From NCBI GenBank assembly GCA_030377865.1, contig JAUCGA010000005.1:46789-110788 (forward strand): a DNA stretch of 64,000 bases. The letters run 5' to 3'. The translations under genes and the position numbers were made by a program. The DNA is from Anaerolineales bacterium HSG25 (GTDB lineage: Bacteria; Chloroflexota; Anaerolineae; 4572-78; J111). Of this stretch, positions 49,635 to 59,161 are shown in pieces. Each line of letters begins with the position of its first letter. Positions within the stretch are counted from its first letter, which is position 1. Under the pieces are notes generated by a model. That model was given only the letters and a program-made list of their open reading frames with translations. It was not told the origin of the DNA and ran no database searches.

Positions 49635-51761
49635 ATGATTAAATCCATTAAAAATCGTTTATATATCATCCTCTATTTTTTTTGCTTCAGTATCACCCTT
49701 TCTCCAATTCTCGCGCAAGGTAGCAATCCTACTATTACTGTTGACGAGATTGACTTGAGCGCATATCCAGAGGTGAGTGCGGTTGTTTCGGTGGTCAATA
49801 CAGGGCGAGCGCCATTGCAGAATTTATCTGCGGATGAGTTTGAAATTCTGGAGGATAACCTGCCACTTGTACCGCCAACCGTCGACGCAGAGATTGATCA
49901 AGATGATCCGATTGCGGTGGCTTTGGTGTTAGATTTAAGCGGTAGTGCTCCGCTCGAAGATGTACAGAACGCGGCCAAACAGTTTATCGATTCTCTTAAT
50001 CCGCAAGACCGAGTGGCTTTAATCGGGTTTAACTCCCAACTTCCGCTCGATTCCTTTGACCCATTTAAAGAGGTCAATTTTACCGAAAACAAGACACTGG
50101 TGATACAAACCATCGACAGTTTTGAAACCTTGGGCGAATCGGCAGTCTATGAGGCGATTTTGAAAGGGGTGTTGACCACGGCTGATGAACAAACTGAGCG
50201 TAAAGCGGTTTTAGTTTTAAGCGATGGGCATGATACCGTCAGCCGTGCCGAAATTGCCACCGCCGAATCGCCCGAAAACTCGGCTCGCGATGCCAAAATT
50301 CCCGTCTTTACGGTCGGTATTTTTAACCCTGAATTCGAGTCGAACCTCGATTATTTATCAGCCTTAGCCAGTAAAACAGGTGGGCGTTATCAGCAGGCTA
50401 CCAACTCTGCGGACATGGGCGCATTGTTCGAGAGTGTGGGTCAGCAGTTACGACAACAGTATCGCTTGCATTTTAGAGGAAATAAACTTCCAGACAGCAA
50501 AGAGCATACCCTTACTTTTCAGGTAAACACACCCGACGGTCTGGCCTTGATTAATGAGATTGTAACCTACCCTGATCCACCAACCATCCCGAAAATAGTC
50601 AGCCTACAACAAGAGATAAATGGCGAATTACAGGCATTGCGCTCGATATTACGAGGAGAGGTTTTGCTTGTGCCTGCTGTGAGTGCCCTGAACAACATTG
50701 CTCGGGTTGAATATTGGGTCAACGACAGCTTGGTCGAGACGGTTGATGCACTCAATAATGATACGGAAAGTTACGAAAAATGGGAATGGTCTTGGAATAC
50801 CAATCTCGCCCCAGAGGGAGTGAGCCAGTTAAAAATCGTGGCTTATGATGATGCGGGTACAGCTTCTGAACCGTTTTCAGTAGAGATTCAGGTTGAACGG
50901 GTGGCCGGTTTACCACCAGAAGAACCGTCAGCCGAACCAACCGAGGTGCCGACCAATACCCCCGTTCCACCCACCAATACCCCTGAGCCAACCGCCACTG
51001 CGACGGGGCCATTACCTGCCCCCGTCGCAGACAGCATGCCCGCCATGTTTAACGACATCCGAGTTTTGGCTATCATCGGGGTCGGTTTGACCATCATCCT
51101 CTTGGTAATCGTCGCCGCCCTCATCTTTAGTCGTCGCCATCGCTCTAGCGCGCCACCTAAACCATTTGAACCACCCTCAGAGCCACCTAAACAATGGGGC
51201 CCCATGACCGATATTGCTCCACAAGATTGGTCAGCAGAGGTTTCGACCGCGCCCAATCATGGCGACTCCTTGAAGGACGCTCAACTCGGGAAGATAACAC
51301 CGCCCGATTTTTCTGAGGCAACCTACCCTGGCGAGGCAATATTTGAGACGATTCTCGAAACATCTGGCTCAGGAGTTCCGCAAATCAGCCTGCATGACAA
51401 AACTGAAATCTTGCACATTACTCGCGAACTACCCGTCAATGCCATTTTGATCGTTCAAGAGAATGTAGGACAACTAGTTTCTGGAAAAACATTCCCTTTG
51501 GCCGAACGAAATAACACCATTGGACGGGCTGAGGATAACTACATCTTATTGTCAGATAGTTCCGTCTCACGGCATCATGCCAAAATTGTACTAGAAGGTG
51601 TAGTGTTCCGAATTTATGACTTAGGCTCTGGAAACGGGGTAAAAATCAACGGTAAAAAAGTCGACACTCACCTTTTGAGAGAAAATGACCGTTTACAGCT
51701 GGGTCGAGTCAAGTTAATTTTTGTTATCCTCAATGAAAATGAGGATCATCCAGAATCGTAA
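49635..51761 (+). CDS. VWA - transmembrane - FHA protein
   Basis: About 708 residues from the chosen ATG at 49635 (a start 7 codons upstream overlaps the previous gene and gives a poorer signal peptide). The signal peptide runs to about residue 28 (S-P-I-L-A-Q). A von Willebrand A domain at about 85-265 has the MIDAS motif D-L-S-G-S near 99. An Ig-like region follows, then a Pro/Thr linker near 430-465, a membrane segment at about 475-498, a basic stop (S-R-R-H-R) and a C-terminal FHA domain (I-G-R-A-E-D-N, S-V-S-R-H-H-A, G-S-G-N-G-V-K-I-N-G). The VWA lies outside and the FHA inside, so the protein could link an extracellular ligand to phosphothreonine signalling. Confidence 0.87.
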   Translation: MIKSIKNRLYIILYFFCFSITLSPILAQGSNPTITVDEIDLSAYPEVSAVVSVVNTGRAPLQNLSADEFEILEDNLPLVPPTVDAEIDQDDPIAVALVLDLSGSAPLEDVQNAAKQFIDSLNPQDRVALIGFNSQLPLDSFDPFKEVNFTENKTLVIQTIDSFETLGESAVYEAILKGVLTTADEQTERKAVLVLSDGHDTVSRAEIATAESPENSARDAKIPVFTVGIFNPEFESNLDYLSALASKTGGRYQQATNSADMGALFESVGQQLRQQYRLHFRGNKLPDSKEHTLTFQVNTPDGLALINEIVTYPDPPTIPKIVSLQQEINGELQALRSILRGEVLLVPAVSALNNIARVEYWVNDSLVETVDALNNDTESYEKWEWSWNTNLAPEGVSQLKIVAYDDAGTASEPFSVEIQVERVAGLPPEEPSAEPTEVPTNTPVPPTNTPEPTATATGPLPAPVADSMPAMFNDIRVLAIIGVGLTIILLVIVAALIFSRRHRSSAPPKPFEPPSEPPKQWGPMTDIAPQDWSAEVSTAPNHGDSLKDAQLGKITPPDFSEATYPGEAIFETILETSGSGVPQISLHDKTEILHITRELPVNAILIVQENVGQLVSGKTFPLAERNNTIGRAEDNYILLSDSSVSRHHAKIVLEGVVFRIYDLGSGNGVKINGKKVDTHLLRENDRLQLGRVKLIFVILNENEDHPES

Positions 51762-51773
51762 GGAGGTTGTTCC

Positions 51774-53690
51774 ATGCTAAATATCGATGTGAATGGCGCG
51801 ACCAATCCCGGTTCGCGCCGCAACAATGAGGATAATTTCTATTTTGATTCACCCCCGACATCCCAACTACTCAGGGACAAGGGCCGTCTATTCATTGTTG
51901 CTGATGGCGTAGGAGGCCACCATGCCGGTGAGGTTGCCAGCAAAATGGCTGTGGAACTCATTCCCCAACTTTATTACAGCGACCCCAATAAAGATATAGC
52001 GGGTAGTTTAGAACGGGCAATTGAAGCCACAAATGCTCAGATCCATATTGAGGCTAGTCAACAACACGATGCCAAAGGCATGGCGACCACACTCACCGCG
52101 GCAGTGGTTAAAGGCATGGAACTCGTTGTCGTTAATGTGGGAGATAGTCGGACTTATCTGGTCACAAATGGACAAATTGAACTGTTAACCAACGACCATA
52201 CATGGGTCAATCAACAGGTTGAGGCCGGTATTCTGACTCCTGAGCAAGCCCATCATCACCCGCGAGGAAATATCGTCACTCGCTCGTTGGGCCATAGACC
52301 AGCGGTTAAGGTTGATGTTTTTCCGGCTCGACCGATTGGGCCGGGGCACACGTTGTTGCTCTGTAGTGACGGCTTAAACGCAGTCGTTGAAGACCATGAG
52401 ATCGCTCAAATTGCCACCTCTGTTTCGACTGTCAAAGAGATGACCCGTAAACTCATTGAGACGACTATAAAACGGGGCGCACCCGACAACGTAACTATAA
52501 TCGCCGTCAATTTCGGACAACGAGCCGTCGCCACCGCGCCCACTCCGCCCCCAGTCATACCAACAGCCTCAACAACAGCACCATCACCTACAAAATATCC
52601 CCAACAAAAACGCTCTAAAACGATTCCTTTCGCCTTTATTAGTGGTGTTTTCATCATTATTGTTTTGTTAGGCTTGGTCGGACTGGCTGGTTATTTTATG
52701 TTTGATAAGGAACGCCCACAAGAAGCTGAAACTATTGAGGCAGTTGTTGAGGTAACGCCTTCTGTAGAGGCAACGACTCCGCAAACCGAAACCGCCCTGC
52801 CCATCAGTGAAGAGAGTAGCACAACCATCAAAGAACCGTCGGCAACAAAGGTAGAAGAAGATATCGAAGTTGAGGTTACAGCTACACCTGTTCCCGAACA
52901 ATCCTTTTCTGCTCCACCCGAACTCATTGAGCCGACCGCGGGGCAGGAGTTGGCTTATCGTAATGACCCGTTACAGTTGGTTTGGACGGGAGAACTCCAA
53001 CCTGATGAACAATTTTCTGTCTCTACACGAAATGATACCACCGGAATCCGCTACCCGCAGGAAGGACGCTGGATTACTACCGAGACTGAGTTCGACCTAC
53101 CGATTCCCTTACCACCCGGTAGCTACACTTGGTTGATTACCATCGAAAAAAATGATGCCTCTGAGCAGTTAGTTAACCGTTCGGCTCCACAAAAGTTTTC
53201 TATTTTAGCCTCCTCCAGCGAAGAGCCTACGGCTTCCACTCCAACGACCATGCCGGTTCAAAATTTGGGTCAGATAACCTTGCTTGAGCCTCAGTCCAAT
53301 GCCATTTTTGGTAACGCAACCAAACGAATCGAGTTCCGCTGGCAGTTGAATAAAACCTGTAATCTCCCACCCAACCTTGGTTTTGAAATTCGAATCTGGC
53401 AAGAAAACCACCCCCCTACAGGCGTATTGGATGCGATGCAACAACAAGGTGAAATAACTTGTCATGATGGGGTTCTCAGTTACACCGTAGGCGATTTCCA
53501 AAGCAACCCAGCCAGCGCTCCAGCCGGTAAGTTTTGGTGGGATGTGGTAGTCGTACAAATCAGACCCACTTATGACGGTACCCCTCTAGCCGAAGTCAGT
53601 TCGCCAAGTAGTTTTGAACTAGGTGACGCGGGTGGAGGAGATAAAGATGGTGGTGACACTTCACCTAAAGGGCCAGTTACGGGTGATTAG
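51774..53690 (+). CDS. PP2C-family protein phosphatase with transmembrane segment and ectodomain
   Basis: A 638-residue Ser/Thr phosphatase. The catalytic domain is about 1-245 with the metal motifs R-R-N-N-E-D-N near 16-22, V-A-D-G-V-G-G-H near 42-49, S-R-T-Y-L, L-L-C-S-D-G-L and P-D-N-V-T near the end. A Pro/Thr linker and one membrane segment (about 284-308) follow. Outside are two beta-sandwich-like domains (about 380-482 and 500-620). The first ends P-G-S-Y-T-W-L-I-T-I-E, almost identical to P-G-S-Y-D-W-L-V-T-I-E in the membrane kinase at 57126. AAGGAGG precedes the ATG. The stop codon TAG overlaps an RG element. It should reverse the kinases of this block. Confidence 0.9.
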   Translation: MLNIDVNGATNPGSRRNNEDNFYFDSPPTSQLLRDKGRLFIVADGVGGHHAGEVASKMAVELIPQLYYSDPNKDIAGSLERAIEATNAQIHIEASQQHDAKGMATTLTAAVVKGMELVVVNVGDSRTYLVTNGQIELLTNDHTWVNQQVEAGILTPEQAHHHPRGNIVTRSLGHRPAVKVDVFPARPIGPGHTLLLCSDGLNAVVEDHEIAQIATSVSTVKEMTRKLIETTIKRGAPDNVTIIAVNFGQRAVATAPTPPPVIPTASTTAPSPTKYPQQKRSKTIPFAFISGVFIIIVLLGLVGLAGYFMFDKERPQEAETIEAVVEVTPSVEATTPQTETALPISEESSTTIKEPSATKVEEDIEVEVTATPVPEQSFSAPPELIEPTAGQELAYRNDPLQLVWTGELQPDEQFSVSTRNDTTGIRYPQEGRWITTETEFDLPIPLPPGSYTWLITIEKNDASEQLVNRSAPQKFSILASSSEEPTASTPTTMPVQNLGQITLLEPQSNAIFGNATKRIEFRWQLNKTCNLPPNLGFEIRIWQENHPPTGVLDAMQQQGEITCHDGVLSYTVGDFQSNPASAPAGKFWWDVVVVQIRPTYDGTPLAEVSSPSSFELGDAGGGDKDGGDTSPKGPVTGD

Positions 53691-53783
53691 GAATGAATCC
53701 TAAATAAATTGGGTACTCCAGAATGGTTCAATCTTAAAGATTGAACCATTCTTATGACCAACGGCACAAGTTAATCCACATTC
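53690..53783 (+). mobile_element. RG element at the stop codon of the PP2C gene
   Basis: Begins GGAATGAATCC after the TA of the TAG stop. Contains the hairpin AGAATGGTTCAATCTTAAAG and ends CAAGTTAATCCACATTC, whose complement is the other RG terminus. Confidence 0.7.
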
Positions 53784-53790
53784 TTTAACA

Positions 53791-53926
53791 GAGTTGTTCG
53801 GAAATAAAGGAGTGCAAAAGCTTCTTGCTTTTGCCGGAGACAACCATGCAAAAGCAAGAAGCTTTTGCACTCCGCAGACCTCGAATTTGAGTTTTTATGC
53901 GATGATAAGTTATTGCCGAACAAATC
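53791..53926 (+). mobile_element. R136 element
   Basis: Exactly 136 bp with loops TTCTT/AAGAA. TA is present on the right (53927-53928); the left flank is CA. Confidence 0.85.
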
Positions 53927-53931
53927 TAACG

Positions 53932-54022
53932 GTAAATATTCAGTGAACTCGCTAGAATGAGTATCAGAAACCCGATTTCTTTGAGAAATCGGGTTTCTAG
54001 GGCGGTTTTACTGAATTTTTAC
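53932..54022 (+). mobile_element. R91 element with 8-bp duplication (7 of 8 match)
   Basis: Exactly 91 bp. Flanks ATCTAACG (53924-53931) and CTCTAACG (54023-54030). It lies only 5 bp from the preceding R136. Confidence 0.87.
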
Positions 54023-54062
54023 CTCTAACGTTGCTTAAAAGCCTGACGTAGGAACCCATATT

Positions 54063-56783
54063 ATGACAACCAAGCATATCGCGTTATTAAGACCGCTAAT
54101 CATCGCCATCATCGCCAGTTTGTTGATGATAATTGGTTTGGCCGAATTAACCTTTGCCATGCCAAGCCAGCCTCAACATGATGCAACTCAGCTACAGATT
54201 ATCACTGGCACAAAAACGGCCATGCCAACAAACGATGTTTTGGCAGGCGAGGTGATTACTTACACCATCGTCTTCAGTTCTGACACGACGATCTCGAATC
54301 TGGTTATTACTGATGCTGTACCTGAATTTACAACTTATCAACCCGATTCAGTTGGATGTACACCGATAATTTCCTTTTCATTGTGTGACATCCAATTAGA
54401 TAACCGAACTTTGCAGTGGCAACCTAAAGAAATAAGCTCCATTCCTGTCACCCTAACCTTCGCCGTAAAAGTCGATGACCCTATTACCAGCGGATTAACG
54501 ATTACCAATCTGATTAAAATAAAGGACACCACGTTACAACAGATCAACACCGTCGCCAGTCAACCTGCCTTACAGGTAACGATTCAAACGGATAAACGTC
54601 AGGCCGCGATTGATGAGCAGATTCAATACACCTATATCGTCACCAATATTGGCAATGAATTGCTTACTGATATAACTTTAACCGATACTCGTTTTGACAC
54701 GGTTAGTTTACCTACGACCACACTTATCGCAGGACAAGTGATCTCAACCGTCGTGACATATACCATGCAGGTAAGTGATCATCCTGGATCAGTAATTAAC
54801 TCGATACAGGGACATGCGGTATCGGAGATGTCAGGGACTAACATTAACAGCAACATCGACAATGTAGGTGTTGCTATTGACAACAGGCCCTCCATCGCCG
54901 TATTGGTGATTGCCACCCCAACCCTAGCTTATGTGGGCGAGACGATTACCTATCATTATTTTATCACCAATACTGGCAATATCACCCTTGTCAACGTTAT
55001 TGTCACCGATGATCGCCTTGGCTCGGTTGAGGTGGCGAGCATAGACCCGCAAGAGGTGGTTGCACAAACAGAAACCTATGTCGCCCAATCGGCTGATTTG
55101 CCCACCACCATACTTAACCAAGTTACAGCACGAGGAGAGGGGCTGTTAGGTGGGAGCTATTCTGCTGAATCTGGTGTGCTGGTGCAGATAACTGGCACCG
55201 CGGTCATCTCGATAGCGGTTGTACCAAGTCAATCAACGGCTGAAGTGAATGACCCGCTAACTTATACCTACTACATTACCAACATGGGATATATAACGCT
55301 TACCGATATAACCTTATCTGATATTGAGGGGGATGTCATTAGCCTGCCAACGACGATTCTGGCTCCACAGGCAAGTTTGGTTGTCTCAGAACCATATACC
55401 GTACAAGCGACTGATTTATCTAACTCTTTGACAAAAAACGTGACCGCGACGGCTACATCGATTGTTGGGTCAACAACCATCTCGGCACAGGCAACGGTTT
55501 TTGTTGTGGCTCATTCGGAGATACGCCTTAGTGTCATCGCCGACCCGACCACCGCCAGTTTCAACGATAAAATTCAGTACAGCTATACCATCACCAATGC
55601 GGGGGAGGTGACCTTGGGTGAAGTGATAATTACCGACAGTCGGTTAGGTCAAATTGCTCTGCCCGATAAAGAGTTGGTACCCGGCGATAGTATGACCGGG
55701 CGAACGGATTATCAGGTGGGGCTGACCGATTATCCTAGTCCTATGCTCAACCATGTGACTGCCACCGCGACTACCGAGGCAAGTTTATTCACCGATTATG
55801 CCACCGTGACCGTTACCCTACAGAGCAATCCAGAACTAGGTCTAATAGTCGTGCCGAATAAAGATAAGGCCAACGTCGGCGATACTATTGATTATTATTA
55901 TGAAATTAGTAACAAAGGGGACGTTCCTCTAGCCGATCTCAGTTTGACCGATAATCGTTTGGGAACCATCACCTTACCCTTAGAGACGTTATCGCCTCAA
56001 AAGTCGGTATCGGTTACACGAAACTATACCACCCAATCGGCTGATGTAGGCATGCTGACCAACGTGGCGACTACAACTGGACTGTTTCTCGAAAAGCCAT
56101 CCGTTGTCACGGAAAAAGTATCACTCAAGGTTATAAGCGTCCGTTATATTCCAGTCATTATGAAAAACGTTGTCAGCCCTCAACCTGAGCTACTGCTTGA
56201 GGTTTGGCCTGATAAAGATGAAGCATCCCTTTATGAAACCGTGTCCTTCACCTACATGTTGACAAATATTGGGAATGTGCCAATCCATAATCTTGCTTTG
56301 GAGGATGGCTTGGGTAATGTGGATATCGAAAAAACGATTTTAGAGCCGGGTGATTTTATAGAGACAGATACACAGTATCAAATATGGAAAGATGATCTAT
56401 TTGAGTTGGTCAACGAAGTAACCGCGACTGCAATATACAAGGAGCGGCGCGAACGTCTACACCTAGATACCCGTCAGTTACCACCAACCAACACACCCAA
56501 AACAGTTATAAGGTTGACAGAAGAAGTAGAGGTATCCGTCAAAATCCCCACGGCTGAACTTTATATACAAAGTATAAAAACAGGTGATATGTTCTTGACA
56601 TTAACCAAGATACCAGAAGGATGGGTTTACAGTTGTTTGATTAAGAATAACCAGACCGAATATTGCGTCGATCTGCATCCGGGTAATTATCGAATAGAAA
56701 CAGAGACAACCTGTGGTAGGTTATCCGAAGAAAGAACTTTTTTTGAGCGTGATGATACAAATCCATTTGAAATTTCATGTTAA
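54063..56783 (+). CDS. Secreted DUF11-like repeat protein in the signalling block
   Basis: A 906-residue exported protein with signal peptide (about 1-33, core L-I-I-A-I-I-A-S-L-L-M-I-I-G). Six or seven Ig-like DUF11-type units of about 110 residues follow. Each has the pattern V-x-D-x-I-x-Y-x-Y-x-I-T-N-x-G, T-L-x-x-V/I-x-x-x-D, then L-x-x-x-Q-x-x-x-x-x-x-Y. A Y-I-P-V-I-M-K motif stands at about 695-701, before the last repeat. The C-terminal 70 residues hold four Cys and form a separate small domain. It lies between the PP2C and membrane-kinase genes on the same strand, so it may be the surface partner of their ectodomains; this is inference. Confidence 0.8.
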   Translation: MTTKHIALLRPLIIAIIASLLMIIGLAELTFAMPSQPQHDATQLQIITGTKTAMPTNDVLAGEVITYTIVFSSDTTISNLVITDAVPEFTTYQPDSVGCTPIISFSLCDIQLDNRTLQWQPKEISSIPVTLTFAVKVDDPITSGLTITNLIKIKDTTLQQINTVASQPALQVTIQTDKRQAAIDEQIQYTYIVTNIGNELLTDITLTDTRFDTVSLPTTTLIAGQVISTVVTYTMQVSDHPGSVINSIQGHAVSEMSGTNINSNIDNVGVAIDNRPSIAVLVIATPTLAYVGETITYHYFITNTGNITLVNVIVTDDRLGSVEVASIDPQEVVAQTETYVAQSADLPTTILNQVTARGEGLLGGSYSAESGVLVQITGTAVISIAVVPSQSTAEVNDPLTYTYYITNMGYITLTDITLSDIEGDVISLPTTILAPQASLVVSEPYTVQATDLSNSLTKNVTATATSIVGSTTISAQATVFVVAHSEIRLSVIADPTTASFNDKIQYSYTITNAGEVTLGEVIITDSRLGQIALPDKELVPGDSMTGRTDYQVGLTDYPSPMLNHVTATATTEASLFTDYATVTVTLQSNPELGLIVVPNKDKANVGDTIDYYYEISNKGDVPLADLSLTDNRLGTITLPLETLSPQKSVSVTRNYTTQSADVGMLTNVATTTGLFLEKPSVVTEKVSLKVISVRYIPVIMKNVVSPQPELLLEVWPDKDEASLYETVSFTYMLTNIGNVPIHNLALEDGLGNVDIEKTILEPGDFIETDTQYQIWKDDLFELVNEVTATAIYKERRERLHLDTRQLPPTNTPKTVIRLTEEVEVSVKIPTAELYIQSIKTGDMFLTLTKIPEGWVYSCLIKNNQTEYCVDLHPGNYRIETETTCGRLSEERTFFERDDTNPFEISC

Positions 56784-56905
56784 GTGTGGTGGTCAAGATA
56801 ATATTGAAAATCATGTCATGCTGAGCCGAAGGCGAAGCAGACACCCGAATCTACTTAAATTCGGGTAAGAGAGACCCTTCGCCCTAGCTACACGTCGGAC
56901 GCTCA
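56784..56905. repeat. R103-like terminus fused to an inverted repeat
   Basis: GTGTGGTGGTCAAGAT begins like R103 but then changes to ATTGAAAATCATGTCATGCTG. An inner hairpin ACCCGAATCTACTTAAATTCGGGT follows. The same chimaeric start occurs near 899. Confidence 0.5.
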
Positions 56906-57100
56906 GGAATTGGGATTAAATAAGTGACGCGCCCCAGAGAGGTTCAATCTTAAAAATTGAACATCTCTCAAGACTAGGCTGTTCAGTTCTCCATGCTTGT
57001 CACGCTACAAGCGTAACCTCCACAGCTTCATGTCTGACAAAATTACTGTAGGTGACGCTTGTAGCGTCACTATTATGCCCATATAGAACTGAACAACCCT
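56905..57100. repeat. RG-like unit and RJ inverted repeat
   Basis: At 56905-56965 lies an RG-type end with the hairpin GTTCAATCTTAAAAATTGAAC. At about 56968-57098, ends CTGTTCAGTTCT and, reversed, TTGTTCAGTTCTATATG enclose GACGCTTGTAGCGTC-type arms. This is another family (RJ) seen once here. Confidence 0.55.
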
Positions 57101-57125
57101 TCTAAAGTCCAACAGGAGAATAATT

Positions 57126-58988
57126 TTGGCCTTCAACCTAACCGGACGTAAACTCGACAACTATAAACTGCTCAAACCAATTGGGCAGGGTGGCATGGCC
57201 GAGATATATCTGGCTCAAACTAAAAAGAAGCAGTTAGTTGCCTTAAAGGTTCTACTGCCCCATTTGCAGAATCAGCCAGAATTTGGGGAACGGTTTTTAC
57301 GGGAGGCAAACAGTGCGGCTCGACTAAAGCATGATAATATCGTGCCGATTTTTGACTATAAACGCTTGCCCGACGGCACCACATTTTTTGCGATGGAGTG
57401 GGTTGATGGTGGGTCGTTGGCTGACCTCATGCACAAACGTCAGCAAAACCCGCTTTCTTTAGAGGAAACATCGCGAATTATCAGCCAAATTGCCGATGCC
57501 TTGGATTATGCCCATCAGAAAGGGATTGTCCATCGTGATATAAAACCCTCTAATATTTTGTTGACCAAACAGGGACAGGTTAAGTTAGCCGATTTTGGGG
57601 TTGCCAAGGTTGCCCAAGCGACCACGCTAACTAAACCGGGCGAACAACCCGGCACTCCGGCCTACATGGCTCCAGAACAGGCCCAAGGACTTGAAGTTAC
57701 TCCTTATACCGATATTTATGCCTTGGGCATCGTCTTATATGAAATGTTAGCCGGACGACCGCCCTTTCAGGGAGATACCAGCCAAGTATTGGCCGTTCTC
57801 TATCAACAGGTGCATCAAGAGCCACCCTCCATTCGAGATTTTAACGCCCGTCTACCACACTCCATCAACCCGATTATCAACAAAACCCTCGCCAAAAAAC
57901 CAAAAAGCCGATACAAGACGGCTGAGGAACTGGCTCAAGAAGTGGGCCGGATCACTCGGCAGGGGAGTGGGGTGTATCGACCAATCTGGAATCAGTATCA
58001 GATTCCGATTGTTACCGTAACGGTGATTGGTTTGGTCTGTTTGACCGTTTTTGGCCTTATCGCCATGCTCACCTCACCCAAGGTGACAGACGGTCACCCC
58101 ACGGCATTGGTCGAGATTGAGAATACGCCCTCTCAGGTTGCCTCAACACCTTTTATCAAAGAGACGAATTCTGCACCACTTTTTCCTAGTAATTCTCCCC
58201 GTAATACCGATATGGTTCCCACCGAATCTGATGATGACGACATGGAACCGCTTGAATATGAACATGCGGAGGAAGTTTATAGCCGCCCTGCTTTATTAGC
58301 TCCAGAGCCGAACGAATTGTTTGAGGCAAATGAGCAGATTACTCTACGCTGGTTATGGGCGCACCAACTGACCAACAACGAACGGTTTCGAGTGACTCTA
58401 AAAAATGCTCGTCAGCAAATTGTGCAACGCCAAGCCAAATGGGATACTACCACCACGAGCCTACCGATTTTGTTTCCGCTTGAGCCGGGTAGTTACGATT
58501 GGCTGGTCACAATTGAACGCAAAGAAGGATTAGAGTACGACATCCTAAGCTCCTCCTCTCCTCGGAGTTTCGTTGTCGTTACCCCACCACCCACTATCAC
58601 CGAAGAGGCTTCACCTCCTGTTTCTGAGCAGGTAGCCGCTCCTAGACTACTGTCTCCGCCTGATGAGTTTGACCGTGCGGCCAGCGAGAACATCACCCTT
58701 CGTTGGCAAAGTCCTCCATTAACTAATCAGCAATGTTATGTGTTAATTATCCGTCATACCAATCAAACCGGTATCGACTATATATGGTTAGCCAGCAATA
58801 GTTATATCCTCGCCGATGAAAAGCGTTGGTTGGCCGATTCTCCTTATGGCCCAGAGTTAAGCTGGCAAGTCATCATCGCCAAGAACGAGCAATATCAAAC
58901 TCAGTCATGTCAAAATAACAGTCATGCTCCAACCATCGAGGTGTCAAGCCCCAGTAATATCAGAACTTTTCGCTGGGTAAAGGGTTAG
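57126..58988 (+). CDS. PknB-type membrane Ser/Thr kinase with ectodomain pair
   Basis: A 620-residue kinase. The start is TTG at 57126, with AGGAG 7 nt upstream; no in-frame ATG gives the kinase N-lobe. The catalytic domain is about 13-275: G-Q-G-G-M-A-E-I-Y Gly loop, K41, V-H-R-D-I-K-P-S-N with D138, A-D-F-G-V-A-K and G-T-P-A-Y-M-A-P-E. A membrane segment lies at about 293-317 and a Pro/Ser linker after it. Two beta-sandwich-like extracytoplasmic domains (about 390-490 and 505-618) follow in place of PASTA repeats. They match the pair on the PP2C at 51774, so kinase and phosphatase may sense the same signal. Confidence 0.92.
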   Translation: MAFNLTGRKLDNYKLLKPIGQGGMAEIYLAQTKKKQLVALKVLLPHLQNQPEFGERFLREANSAARLKHDNIVPIFDYKRLPDGTTFFAMEWVDGGSLADLMHKRQQNPLSLEETSRIISQIADALDYAHQKGIVHRDIKPSNILLTKQGQVKLADFGVAKVAQATTLTKPGEQPGTPAYMAPEQAQGLEVTPYTDIYALGIVLYEMLAGRPPFQGDTSQVLAVLYQQVHQEPPSIRDFNARLPHSINPIINKTLAKKPKSRYKTAEELAQEVGRITRQGSGVYRPIWNQYQIPIVTVTVIGLVCLTVFGLIAMLTSPKVTDGHPTALVEIENTPSQVASTPFIKETNSAPLFPSNSPRNTDMVPTESDDDDMEPLEYEHAEEVYSRPALLAPEPNELFEANEQITLRWLWAHQLTNNERFRVTLKNARQQIVQRQAKWDTTTTSLPILFPLEPGSYDWLVTIERKEGLEYDILSSSSPRSFVVVTPPPTITEEASPPVSEQVAAPRLLSPPDEFDRAASENITLRWQSPPLTNQQCYVLIIRHTNQTGIDYIWLASNSYILADEKRWLADSPYGPELSWQVIIAKNEQYQTQSCQNNSHAPTIEVSSPSNIRTFRWVKG

Positions 58989-59007
58989 CAACACCCTTAA
59001 AACCATT

Positions 59008-59161
59008 CTATACTCAAATTAGTTTGAGACCGATACTTGCCTCATGTCATTCCCGCATGTTTTTAGCGGGAATCCATTCCTTACAGGTCGTGTGGATACC
59101 CGATAAAAACGTTCGGGCATGACATGAGGCAAGTATCGGTCTCAAACTAATTTGAGTATAG
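59008..59161. repeat. Long inverted repeat with 43-bp perfect arms
   Basis: 59008-59050 and 59119-59161 are exact reverse complements. The central 68 bp continue to pair imperfectly (CCCG/CGGG, TTTTTA/TAAAAA), so the whole 154 bp can form one hairpin. Contains the common TCATTCCCGC text seen in short repeats of many bacteria. Confidence 0.85.

Noticed and set aside
47658..58988. Type VI secretion regulatory cluster
   Set aside because: Kinase, phosphatase and FHA genes recall PpkA-PppA-Fha, but no secretion structural genes lie in the window.
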